From positions 1,682,852 to 1,746,851 of the forward strand of contig JAOPJY010000001.1 of assembly GCA_025517425.1 (NCBI GenBank): a stretch of 64,000 nt of DNA. Reading direction: 5' to 3'. Of this stretch, positions 9,053-17,036 are shown one piece after another. The translations under genes were made by a program, and so were the position numbers. Each line of letters opens with the position of its first letter. Within the stretch, counting starts at the first letter, position 1. Source of the stretch: Halobacteria archaeon AArc-dxtr1 (GTDB lineage: Archaea; Halobacteriota; Halobacteria; Halobacteriales; Natrialbaceae). The notes under the pieces were generated by a model, which saw only the letters and a list, made by a program, of their open reading frames with translations, searched no databases and was not told the DNA's origin.

Positions 9053-9441
9053 CCCAGTATGACGTCACCCTGGAGTGGCCGGACGGCCGAACCGAGACGG
9101 TCGCGGTCGATCCGCGGGAAACGGTACTCGAGGTGGGGCTGCGAGAGGGGATCCGGTTGCCCTACGACTGTCGAAAGGGGACCTGCATCACCTGCGTCGG
9201 TCGGGTTCTCGCGGTCGGTGAGGACGATACCGGCGCGAGCGACGTGGTCGACACAGTCGACTCAAGCGCCGCAGTCAACGCCGCTGACGCATTCGACTAC
9301 CGACGCCAGCCCAGAGCTCTCACGGAACGTGAGCGGAGGGACGGCTACGTCCTGTTGTGCATCGCGGTGCCACGAGCCGACTGTCACGTCCAGGTCGGTC
9401 CGATGGTTCGTGCCGAGGTCGGCGACAGTCCCTGGAGCTAG
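9049..9441 (+). CDS. [2Fe-2S] ferredoxin with an insertion
   Basis: 130 residues from the ATG at 9049 (an in-frame ATG at 9016 would add 11). A plant-type ferredoxin fold with cluster ligands C41, C46, C49 (pattern C-x4-C-x2-C in 'DCRKGTCITC') and the distal C104 in 'YVLLCIAVP'. Between the third and fourth ligands lies a longer than usual linker (about residues 56-95) of acidic, Ala/Asp-rich sequence, so this differs from the major haloarchaeal ferredoxin, which has an N-terminal insertion. It carries electrons in the cytosol; partner unknown. It is divergent from the RIO kinase gene. Confidence 0.88.
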   Translation: MTQYDVTLEWPDGRTETVAVDPRETVLEVGLREGIRLPYDCRKGTCITCVGRVLAVGEDDTGASDVVDTVDSSAAVNAADAFDYRRQPRALTERERRDGYVLLCIAVPRADCHVQVGPMVRAEVGDSPWS

Positions 9442-9529
9442 ACCACACTTATCACGTGCGGGAAGGCGGCCACTCACTGCGCGACGACGGTAACGTTAAC
9501 GGGACCGCACCGCAACCCTCGAGCAACGA

Positions 9530-11635
9530 ATGTCTCTCGCCGACGAGGATGCGGACGACAATCCCTACCTCAGCGATCCGCCGACGACCTTCGAGCCGGT
9601 CGACGAACTCACGGAAGCCGAGGCTCGCGAACAGGTCGAGTTGCTCCGAGAAGCGATCCGCGAACACGACCGCCGATACTACGTCGAGAGCGATCCACTC
9701 ATCGCCGATCGAACCTACGACGCGCTGTTCGCGCGCCTGCAGGAACTCGAGGACGCGTTCGAACTCACCCACCCAGACAGCCCGACCAGAAGCGTTGGCG
9801 GCGAGCCGATCGAGGCGTTCGAGACCGTCGAGCACGTCGCACCGATGCTCTCGATCCCGCAGTCGGGGGAGGCAGCGGACGTCCGAGAGTTCGATGAGCG
9901 TGTGTGTCGGGAGTTGGCGGCGAGCAACGAAGCGAACGGAACCGAGCTTCAGTACGTCTGCGAGCCAAAGTTCGACGGCATCTCGGTTGCGTTCGTCTAC
10001 CAGGACGGCCGACTCGTGCGCGCTGTGACGCGCGGAGACGGTCGAGAAGGTGACGACGTCACGCGAAACGCGCGAACGATCGGCTCGGTCCCGCAGAAAC
10101 TCCACGGAGAGTACCCCGAGTTCCTGACGGTCCGCGGCGAGGTCTACATGCCGAAAGACGCTTTCCAGGCGCACAACCGCGAGCGGATCGAACGAGGTGA
10201 GGAACCCTTCGCCAATCCGCGGAACGCGACCGCGGGGACGATCCGCCAGCTCGATCCGTCGGTCGTCGCACAGCGTCCACTCGAGGTCTTCTTCTTCGAC
10301 GTGCTGGACGCGAGCGAGGTCGCGGAGAGCCACCGCGAGGCGTTAGCGCAGTTTCCCGACTGGGGGTTGCGGGTGACCGATCGCGTCGAGGTGGCCGCGT
10401 CGATCGACGAGGCGATCGCCTACCGGGACGACCTGCTCGACGCGCGCGACGACCTCCCCTACGAGATCGACGGCGTGGTGATCAAAGTCGACGATCGTGA
10501 CGCCCGCGAGGAGCTGGGTCAGACCGCAAGACACGATCGCTGGGCGTTCGCCTACAAGTTCCCAGCCCGCGCAGAGGTGACGATGATTCAAGATGTGGCA
10601 GTACAGGTAGGTCGGACCGGCCGGCTTACGCCGGTTGCGCTGCTCGATCCGGTGGACGTCGGTGGGGTGACGGTTTCGCGGGCGAGCCTGCACAATCCCG
10701 CGGAGATCGCCGAAAAGGACGTCGGCGTCGGAGATACGGTTCGCGTCCAGCGGGCGGGTGACGTGATTCCGTACGTCGAGGAAGTGGTCGAGAAGGGAAG
10801 CGATGGCCACTACGAGCTACCGGCGACCTGCCCCATCTGTGAGAGTGCAATCGAGCGCGATGGCCCCCTCGCGTACTGTACGGGTGGACTGGCCTGTGAC
10901 GCCCAGCTCCGCCGATCGGTCGAGTACTACGCGGGAGACGACGGCCTCGACCTCGAGGGAGTCGGCGAGCAGAGCGTCCGCCAGCTGGTCGACGCGGGAC
11001 TCGTCTCCGAGGTGGCGGATCTCTACGAGCTGACCGAAGCGGAGCTAACTGCGCTCGAGGGGTGGGGTGAAACGAGCGCCGAAAACCTGCTCGCGGAGAT
11101 CGAAGCCAGCCGGGAGCCCGATCTGGCCGACTTCCTCTCGGCGCTTGGCATTCCCCACGTCGGACCGGCGACGGCCCGCGAACTGGCCCGCGAGTTCGGG
11201 ACGTTCGCGGCGTTTCGGGTGGTTGCAGAGGACGAGCCCGAGCAACTTGAGGGGGTCGACGATGTCGGCGAAACCGTCGCCGAGACGATCCACGACTTCT
11301 TCGCAAGCGAGGCCAACGCGGCGGCGGTCGACGCCGTGCTCGAACACGTCTCGCCCACGGAGGCGGAGACGGAACATGGCGGTGACGAACTCGACGGGCT
11401 GACGTTCGTCTTCACCGGCAGTCTGGAGGGAATGACGCGAGGGGAGGCCCAGGAACTCGTCGAGAGCCACGGTGCAAACGCCACGGGAAGCGTCTCGGGG
11501 AACACGGATTATCTGGTCGCTGGAGAGAGTCCGGGTACGACGAAACTCGAGGATGCCGAGGAAAACGGTGTGGCAATTCTGGAGGAGAGCGAATTTCGAG
11601 AGCTACTCACGGAAGCAGGGCTCGAGGCGGAATAA
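9530..11635 (+). CDS. ligA: NAD-dependent DNA ligase LigA
   Basis: 701 residues with the full bacterial-type architecture: the Ia domain ('REHDRRYYVESDPLIADRTYD'), an adenylation domain with the KxDG active site at K147 ('EPKFDG'), an OB fold, a four-cysteine zinc finger ('CPIC...CTGGLACDAQ'), helix-hairpin-helix repeats ('LGIPHVGPATARELA') and a C-terminal BRCT domain from about residue 620 ('LTFVFTGSLEGMTRGEA'). It seals nicks using NAD+. Most archaea use only ATP-dependent ligase; in haloarchaea LigA is a known acquisition from bacteria (Haloferax volcanii carries both types). An acidic N-terminal extension marks adaptation to salt. Confidence 0.97.
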   Translation: MSLADEDADDNPYLSDPPTTFEPVDELTEAEAREQVELLREAIREHDRRYYVESDPLIADRTYDALFARLQELEDAFELTHPDSPTRSVGGEPIEAFETVEHVAPMLSIPQSGEAADVREFDERVCRELAASNEANGTELQYVCEPKFDGISVAFVYQDGRLVRAVTRGDGREGDDVTRNARTIGSVPQKLHGEYPEFLTVRGEVYMPKDAFQAHNRERIERGEEPFANPRNATAGTIRQLDPSVVAQRPLEVFFFDVLDASEVAESHREALAQFPDWGLRVTDRVEVAASIDEAIAYRDDLLDARDDLPYEIDGVVIKVDDRDAREELGQTARHDRWAFAYKFPARAEVTMIQDVAVQVGRTGRLTPVALLDPVDVGGVTVSRASLHNPAEIAEKDVGVGDTVRVQRAGDVIPYVEEVVEKGSDGHYELPATCPICESAIERDGPLAYCTGGLACDAQLRRSVEYYAGDDGLDLEGVGEQSVRQLVDAGLVSEVADLYELTEAELTALEGWGETSAENLLAEIEASREPDLADFLSALGIPHVGPATARELAREFGTFAAFRVVAEDEPEQLEGVDDVGETVAETIHDFFASEANAAAVDAVLEHVSPTEAETEHGGDELDGLTFVFTGSLEGMTRGEAQELVESHGANATGSVSGNTDYLVAGESPGTTKLEDAEENGVAILEESEFRELLTEAGLEAE

Positions 11636-11665
11636 ACCAATAGTGGCGAAACCGGACCCGAATGC

Positions 11666-12646
11666 CTAGAGGTCGACTCGGTCGAATCGGTAGAGCGCGA
11701 TCGCGAGCGGGACGACGATCCACAGCAGTAGAATAATAAAGGAGAACCAGTCTTGGAGGTAGAACGGCACTTGGCCGTCCGGAAACCACACCTCGGGGTA
11801 GTTCGTGCCGAGCTCGTCCCCACCGGTGGAACTGAGGAATGCGAGTGTGTTCTGGAACGCATTCCCCGGATCGACCATATCGACGAACAAGGCCCAATCC
11901 GGGAGCCGCTCGTTTTGCAGTACCTCCGTCGTTCCGTCTGGAAGCTCGACTTCCTGGGTGTAAGCGACGCCGTCGATCGTCCCTCGGCCCATCAACATGT
12001 CCAGTGCCACCATGATTGCGTTCCAGACGATGTAAAACAGGACGAAGATGCCGAACATCGCGGCGCCGGCGATCGTCGTCGACTTCGTAAGGGAAGACAG
12101 CGAGACAGCAATGCTCGTGTACGCGACGGCGTAGAGGATCGACATCGCGAGAAGCGCGACGTAATCACCGATGTCGAATCCGCCGAGCACCACGGCGACG
12201 ACGACGGCCGCGAGCACGAAGCCGATGACAAGCGAGAACGAAAGGACGGCCGATCGGCCGACGAGTTTACCGAGAATAACGTCCTTTCGGGAGTGAGGAA
12301 GCGAGAGTAACACTTTGATGCTTCCAGACTCTCGCTCGCCAGCGATCGCTTTCCAGCCGAGAATCAGTGCGATCAGTGGAATAACGAGCCGTGTGATCTG
12401 ACTCACGAGAAGGACAAGCGCTTCCGTAGTGGCATCGGCTTGGACGAGATCATCTGCACCGAAATACGAGATCAAGCCCGTTATACCGGCAAGGAGCATG
12501 AAAAAGAAGATGCTTAGCCCCCAGAAGGTCCAGGAGCGAATGGCATCCTGAAAGTCCTTCTTTGCGATTGCACGAACGCTATCCAGATTGATCGAACTCG
12601 GCGCGGTGGATGACGAGGCGACACCGGTGTCGGATTCTGTACTCAT
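11666..12646 (-). CDS. ABC-2 type transporter permease
   Basis: 326 residues with six predicted membrane segments and a long N-terminal cytoplasmic stretch ('NLDSVRAIAKKDFQDAIRSWTFW') typical of haloarchaeal ABC-2/NosY-like permeases, with the cytoplasmic motif 'GERESGSIKVLLSLPHSRKDV' that follows segment 2. An extracellular loop of about 90 residues precedes the last segment. Its ATG (12644-12646) overlaps the TGA of the ATPase gene (12643-12645), so translation is probably coupled. Substrate unknown. Confidence 0.9.
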   Translation of the reverse strand: MSTESDTGVASSSTAPSSINLDSVRAIAKKDFQDAIRSWTFWGLSIFFFMLLAGITGLISYFGADDLVQADATTEALVLLVSQITRLVIPLIALILGWKAIAGERESGSIKVLLSLPHSRKDVILGKLVGRSAVLSFSLVIGFVLAAVVVAVVLGGFDIGDYVALLAMSILYAVAYTSIAVSLSSLTKSTTIAGAAMFGIFVLFYIVWNAIMVALDMLMGRGTIDGVAYTQEVELPDGTTEVLQNERLPDWALFVDMVDPGNAFQNTLAFLSSTGGDELGTNYPEVWFPDGQVPFYLQDWFSFIILLLWIVVPLAIALYRFDRVDL

Positions 12647-13557
12647 GCACGCACCCCCGTGGTGTACGACTGGAAGACGTCGTCGAGAGAGGCTTCCTCC
12701 GTCCGGAAGTCACGGACTTCGAGTCCCTGTGACTCGATTTCGTTTAGAACTGCGGTCTTCGAACCGTTGCACTCGACGACGAGGGTGGGACCACTCTCGT
12801 CCGTACTGACGCTTCCCACCTCCGAGAGTTGTCGGACAGCGGTGGTGGCGTCATCGTCAAGTCGGTCGACACTGATTCGCAGTATCGTCCCGCCGCTCAT
12901 CGAATCGCGAAGCCCTTCGACCGTATCGGTCGCGACCATCTCCCCGTCCCGAAGGATGCCGACGCGGTCACAGACGGCCTCGACTTGCTCCATGATGTGA
13001 CTCGAGAAGAAAATGGTCGCGCCGCGGGCGTTCTCCTCGCGGACGATCTCGCGCATCTCGCGTGCGCCGTTGGGATCGAGGCCCGTCGAGGGCTCGTCTA
13101 GGATGAGCAACTCCGGCTCGCCGACCAGCGCCATCGCGAGGAGGAGTCGCTGGGACATCCCCTTCGAGTAGCCGCCGGCTTTTCGGTCGGCTGCGTCGGC
13201 GATACCGACGCGCTCGAGGAGCGCGTCTGGATCGTCGTCGACACCTTTCGAGTCGATCGTAAACTCGAGGTGCTGACGGCCAGTGAGGCGGTCGTAGGTT
13301 TCGGCACCCTCCGGAAGGACACCGGTTCGCTGACGGATCTCCCGGCTGTGCGTCTGGGCGTCGAGTCCGAGGACGCTCGCGTCGCCGGCAGTCGGTCGAG
13401 CGAAGTCGAGCAAAATGTTGATCGTCGTCGACTTGCCGGCGCCGTTGGGCCCCAAAAACCCGAACACCTCGCCCTCCTCGACTTGGAACGAGAGGTCGTC
13501 GAGCGCGAGCGTGTCCCCGAAGGACTTGGTCAGAGTAGTTGCCTCTATCGCGGTCAT
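12643..13557 (-). CDS. ABC transporter ATP-binding protein
   Basis: 304 residues from the ATG at 13557 (an in-frame ATG at 13566 adds MAS). Walker A 'GPNGAGKSTT', signature 'YSKGMSQRLL', Walker B 'LLILDEPSTGLDP' and H-loop 'FFSSH' are all present, followed by a C-terminal regulatory tail. It forms a two-gene export operon with the permease. It is the second ABC-2 ATPase/permease pair in the window; the two ATPases share layout but differ enough not to be a recent duplication. Confidence 0.92.
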   Translation of the reverse strand: MTAIEATTLTKSFGDTLALDDLSFQVEEGEVFGFLGPNGAGKSTTINILLDFARPTAGDASVLGLDAQTHSREIRQRTGVLPEGAETYDRLTGRQHLEFTIDSKGVDDDPDALLERVGIADAADRKAGGYSKGMSQRLLLAMALVGEPELLILDEPSTGLDPNGAREMREIVREENARGATIFFSSHIMEQVEAVCDRVGILRDGEMVATDTVEGLRDSMSGGTILRISVDRLDDDATTAVRQLSEVGSVSTDESGPTLVVECNGSKTAVLNEIESQGLEVRDFRTEEASLDDVFQSYTTGVRA

Positions 13558-13685
13558 ACTCGCCACCAGTCACTGTCACCAGATAAGGGTTTTCCACGAG
13601 TTTCTGGCCTGGAACAAAGTTGGGTGGTTAGGGAGCTTTCAGGTTGATTCCGGCGGAAAGAGTCTATCGAGCGTCCCGATGGCTG

Positions 13686-13955
13686 CTACAGTTCGTCGTC
13701 AGGATCGTACTGCTCGGCGGTCCGTTCGGCCTCCGTGGCGTACTGTTCGCGTGTGGACTCGTCGGGAACCGATTCGAGCTGGGCAGACTCGACGTCGACG
13801 GCTGCGGTCACCGGCGAACCGGTCTGTAACGACATCGCCGAGCGCTCGCGTTGTTGGTACTGCGAACCGTCCGGGGTGGCGTAGACGATCGTCACAAGAT
13901 TGCGCGCGTCGAAGCTCCGTTCGACCAGCCAGCATCGAACCGTATCGTCGTCCAT
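13686..13955 (-). CDS. Small haloarchaeal hypothetical protein
   Basis: 89 residues from the ATG at 13955 (MDDDTVRCWLVERSFD). The N-terminal half has a beta-rich look ('LVTIVYATPDGSQYQQRERS') and the C-terminal half is acidic and charged, ending 'YDPDDEL'. I do not recognise a named family with certainty; the composition is that of a small soluble haloarchaeal protein. It is divergent from uvrC across a 177-base, repeat-rich spacer, so the two may share regulation. Confidence 0.65.
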   Translation of the reverse strand: MDDDTVRCWLVERSFDARNLVTIVYATPDGSQYQQRERSAMSLQTGSPVTAAVDVESAQLESVPDESTREQYATEAERTAEQYDPDDEL

Positions 13956-13961
13956 AGGTGG

Positions 13962-14110
13962 TGTTTCGGGTCGAACACCGAGAAAGTGTGGGCTGGTGAT
14001 TTTGTGGGCTGGTGATCTGCGCGAAAGTGGGGCATGAACGCCAAGAGTCGACCCGAAACGAACCCCGCGGAAGCAACCCAAAACGAACCCTGAGGAGTCA
14101 ACCTGAAACG
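13962..14110. repeat. Repeat-rich divergent promoter region of uvrC
   Basis: The decamer ACCCGAAACG occurs at 14051-14060, with near copies at 14076-14085 and 14101-14110: three direct copies at exact 25-base spacing. An inverted copy (ACCCGAAACA on the minus strand) lies at 13962-13971, next to the start of the small gene. A 13-base direct repeat (GTGGGCTGGTGAT) also occurs at 13988 and 14004. The spacing suggests an operator array or a decayed tandem repeat. Confidence 0.6.
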
Positions 14111-14132
14111 CCTCGGCGCCGTAGGGCGGGCG

Positions 14133-15878
14133 ATGAACGCCGACGCGGTTCGCGAGCGTGCCCGATCGGCACCGCAAGAGCCCGGCGTCTACCAGTTTCG
14201 GGCCGACGGGAGTACATTGTACGTGGGAAAGGCGGTCGACCTCCGAAGTCGACTACAATCGTACGCGAGCCCGCGAAGCGCGAGGATCGCCCGGATGGTC
14301 GATCGTGCCGAGACAGTCGAGATCGCGGTGACCGATACCGAGACACAGGCGCTACTTCTGGAAGCGAACCTGATCAAACGCCACCAGCCGCGGTACAACG
14401 TCCGGCTGAAAGACGACAAATCGTACCCGATGGTCCAGCTGACGGATCACGAGGCGCCACGAATCGAGGTGACGCGCGATCCCGCGGAGTCGGCGACGAT
14501 TTTTGGACCGTACACGAGCAAGAAGCGAGTCGAGACGGTCGTGAAGGCGCTCCGAGAGACATACGGGGTTCGTGGGTGTTCGAACCACAAATACGCGGGA
14601 CGAGATCGTCCCTGCCTCGACTACGAGATGGGACTGTGTACGGCGCCCTGTACGCATGAAATCGACCTCGACGAGTACGTGGCTGACGTCGCGGCCGTCG
14701 AAGGATTCCTCGAGGGCGAAACTGGGATTCTGGCAGATCCGCTGCGACAGGAGATGGAGGCAGCCGCAGCAAATCAGGAGTTCGAACGCGCTGCAAACCT
14801 GCGAGATCGGCTAGGGGCCGTACGCACGTTCCACGAAGGCGGTGGCGAGGCTGTCCAATCGACCGGCGAGGAACGAACGGTAGACGTGCTGGGTGTCGCA
14901 ATCGAAGGCGAGAGCGCAACGGTAGCGCGACTTCGCTCGGAGGACGGCAAACTCGTCGAGCGCGATCGACACGTGGTCGAGGTACCAACCAACGAAGACA
15001 GATCTCAGGGGGCCGTTAGGGAGGTCCTTGCATCGTTTTTGGTCCAGTACTACGCCGAGCGTGATCTTCCGAGGGCGTTGTTGCTTCCCGAACACCACGG
15101 TGACGACGAAGTGTCGGAGTGGCTCGAGGCAGAGGGTGTCTCCGCGCGGGTCCCAGGTGCAGGGCGTGAGGCAACGCTCGTCGAACTCGCGCTGAAGAAC
15201 GCACGCCGAAACGTCGGACAGAGAGACGAGTGTGGCGCACTCGCCGAGGCGCTCGATCTCGATGCGGCGAATCGTATCGAGGGATTCGACGTGAGCCACG
15301 CCCAGGGGACGGCGGCGGTCGGGAGCAACGTCGTCTTCGTCGACGGAAGCGCAGAGACGGCCGCTTATCGGCGAAAACGTCTCGACGATCAAAATGACGA
15401 TTACGCGAACATGCGGTCGCTGGTCGCGTGGCGAGCTCGCCGAGCACTGACCGGACGCGACGAACGACCAGATCCCGACCTGCTCCTGATTGACGGCGGT
15501 TCGGGGCAGGTATCGGCCGCTTGCGACGCACTCGAAACGGAGGGATGGGACGTCCCAATCATCGGGTTAGCGAAGGCTGAAGAGCGCGTGGTGACTCCAA
15601 CACGCGAGGTATCGTGGGCGTCGGATGCCCCACAGCTGCATCTATGCCAGCGGGTGCGAGATGAGGCACACCGGTTTGCCGTTCAGTACCACCAGACGCT
15701 GCGAGACGAGGTGAAAACGGTGTTAGACGACATTCCTGGGGTGGGTCCGGAAACCCGAAACCGTCTCCTCGGCCGGTTTGGAAGTGTAGCAAACGTTCGC
15801 GAGGCCACGCTCGAGGAACTCACGACTGTCCGTGGTGTCGGGGAAAAAACTGCCCAAACACTGCAACAGCGGCTATGA
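14133..15878 (+). CDS. uvrC: Excinuclease ABC subunit C
   Basis: 581 residues. The GIY-YIG 3'-incision nuclease is at the N-terminus ('[18 protein letters not shown]'), a cysteine-bearing segment follows (GCSNHK, '[15 protein letters not shown]'), then the UVR domain that binds UvrB (about 200-230), the RNase H-like 5'-incision domain ('[21 protein letters not shown]', '[11 protein letters not shown]') and a C-terminal double helix-hairpin-helix ('[18 protein letters not shown]'). It makes both cuts around bulky DNA lesions. UvrB is encoded at 47 kb. Haloarchaea use this bacterial-type system for UV damage. It is immediately upstream of the origin region. Confidence 0.97.
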   Translation: MNADAVRERARSAPQEPGVYQFRADGSTLYVGKAVDLRSRLQSYASPRSARIARMVDRAETVEIAVTDTETQALLLEANLIKRHQPRYNVRLKDDKSYPMVQLTDHEAPRIEVTRDPAESATIFGPYTSKKRVETVVKALRETYGVRGCSNHKYAGRDRPCLDYEMGLCTAPCTHEIDLDEYVADVAAVEGFLEGETGILADPLRQEMEAAAANQEFERAANLRDRLGAVRTFHEGGGEAVQSTGEERTVDVLGVAIEGESATVARLRSEDGKLVERDRHVVEVPTNEDRSQGAVREVLASFLVQYYAERDLPRALLLPEHHGDDEVSEWLEAEGVSARVPGAGREATLVELALKNARRNVGQRDECGALAEALDLDAANRIEGFDVSHAQGTAAVGSNVVFVDGSAETAAYRRKRLDDQNDDYANMRSLVAWRARRALTGRDERPDPDLLLIDGGSGQVSAACDALETEGWDVPIIGLAKAEERVVTPTREVSWASDAPQLHLCQRVRDEAHRFAVQYHQTLRDEVKTVLDDIPGVGPETRNRLLGRFGSVANVREATLEELTTVRGVGEKTAQTLQQRL

Positions 15879-15951
15879 CGGATAGGGTCGATACTGACTA
15901 AAACTCAACGGGTCGATACTGACTACAACCGGTGCAGTAGCTGCGGTATCT

Positions 15952-15975
15952 CGAGTTGAAATGAGGGGGTTTCCC
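15952..15975 (+). repeat. Short ORB-like element
   Basis: Contains GTTGAAATGAGGGGGT, matching the core and G-run of the stronger boxes (GTGGAAACGAAGGGGT) with three changes. It is almost the same as the box at 17003, and the two sit at opposite ends of the origin region in the same orientation. Confidence 0.6.
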
Positions 15976-16116
15976 TAGAGAATACTAGTGATACTAGTTC
16001 ACAGGTAGAAAAATCATTACACGTACAACCGTCCACCATTACCATGGTCGGCAGACTCGTGGTGTGGCGAGACCGGCTGAATCAGTATTCGGTATCCTCA
16101 CTCGAAACCGTAGAGA

Positions 16117-16146
16117 ACACCCCCACCCCTTCGTTTCAAGTGGAGA
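16117..16146 (-). repeat. Origin recognition box (left, inverted)
   Basis: Read on the minus strand: CCACTTGAAACGAAGGGG followed by TGGGGGTG. It is nearly identical to the right-hand box at 16426 and faces it, the usual arrangement of Orc1/Cdc6 binding sites around a haloarchaeal unwinding element. The G-run extends toward the left, away from the AT-rich core. Confidence 0.88.
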
Positions 16147-16425
16147 TGCCAGAGAGAGTAGGGCGCAAAAGAGCGAGAGTGGAGATAGATTCCGTGTCGA
16201 GCGATTAGAGAGAGGAGATACTGATAGTAGAGAACCGATAGCTGCTGATATCGGTACCTAGTAACTGAGTGTCGCTATAGCAAATAATCTAGTTAACTCT
16301 AGGGATAACCTAAACAACCCTAGTAACTAGTCTCTTTTGCTAGTGCTGCGGATATTGTTTCTACCCTATTCATATAAACCTTCCTGTCGTAAAAATCACC
16401 CCCTACCCCCTCCCCCTCCTCCACT

Positions 16426-16455
16426 GTTCCAGTGGAAACGAAGGGGTGGGGGGGT
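16426..16455 (+). repeat. Origin recognition box (right)
   Basis: Reads CCAGTGGAAACGAAGGGG followed by TGGGGGGGTC. A dyad (CCACTGTTCCAGTGG) overlaps its left part. With the inverted box at 16117 it brackets about 280 bases of AT-rich DNA. Just before it lies a pyrimidine run of C and T (16397-16420), a mirror of the G-run. Confidence 0.9.
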
Positions 16456-16706
16456 CACTCCAATTGTTCTTTTCGAGCAGGCATCTCTCAACTGGTCGTG
16501 ATCTCTCATCTGATCAGTTCGTCCCAACCAAACAGCAGTTGATGATCTCTTTGCCCCGAGCTCGTAGTGTATTCTATCCTCTTTTCAACCTGTTCGCCTC
16601 GTTCTCCCGTAGTATCGTGTGTGCGGTTCCGTGGCCGTGTGGTGGCGCCACTCGCATGCCGTACGCGCTACGCGCAGGGTGAACTAGAATAAGAACTATA
16701 ACTAAA

Positions 16707-16756
16707 CTTCAACTGCAAACACTAAACCTCGCTTCAACTGCAAACACTAAACCTCG
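16707..16756 (+). repeat. Perfect 25-base direct duplication in the origin
   Basis: The 25 bases at 16707-16731 (beginning CTTCAACTGCAAACAC) are repeated exactly at 16732-16756 and followed by a partial third copy (ACTGCAC). The unit lacks G-runs and is not an ORB. It could be an additional protein site or simple slippage. Confidence 0.85.
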
Positions 16757-17002
16757 ACTGCACAGACCAACTTCTATCAACCTAGTAGTAGCGACCGAAT
16801 TATGATTATGCACCCACAGCACATACTACGATGGAACCCACCCTCCTTTTCGGGTCGAAATCGTGTAGCGAGAAGAGAAGAATTTAAGACCTAGGTATTC
16901 CTCTGGTTCGTTTGCATCAACTGGACTCTGGAATCGACACTCCAATCTCGGACCGGTGCCGCTGGCCATGAAACCGCCGAAATTGGCCGTTTGGTGTCTG
17001 CG

Positions 17003-17028
17003 TTCCAGGTGAAATGAGGGGGTATCTG
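17003..17028 (+). promoter_or_regulatory. ORB-like element abutting the orc1 start
   Basis: Contains CCAGGTGAAATGAGGGGGT and ends 9 bases before the orc1 ATG (17037). A bound Orc1 protein here would cover the promoter-proximal or translation-start region, so self-regulation is likely. This is inferred from position. Confidence 0.6.
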
Positions 17029-17036
17029 TACGACGT

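Larger units (their letters stand above)
15879..17036. other. Chromosomal replication origin (oriC) upstream of orc1
   Basis: This gene-free stretch of 1158 bases is far richer in A/T than its surroundings. It contains two strong, inverted origin recognition boxes (16117-16146 reversed, 16426-16455 forward) that flank the most A/T-rich segment (about 16250-16400), the likely unwinding element, plus two shorter boxes near its ends (15952, 17003). It lies directly before an orc1/cdc6 gene, and the orc1, sec11, PolD small-subunit order downstream matches the known main origin of several haloarchaea. No credible gene was found in it. Confidence 0.9.
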
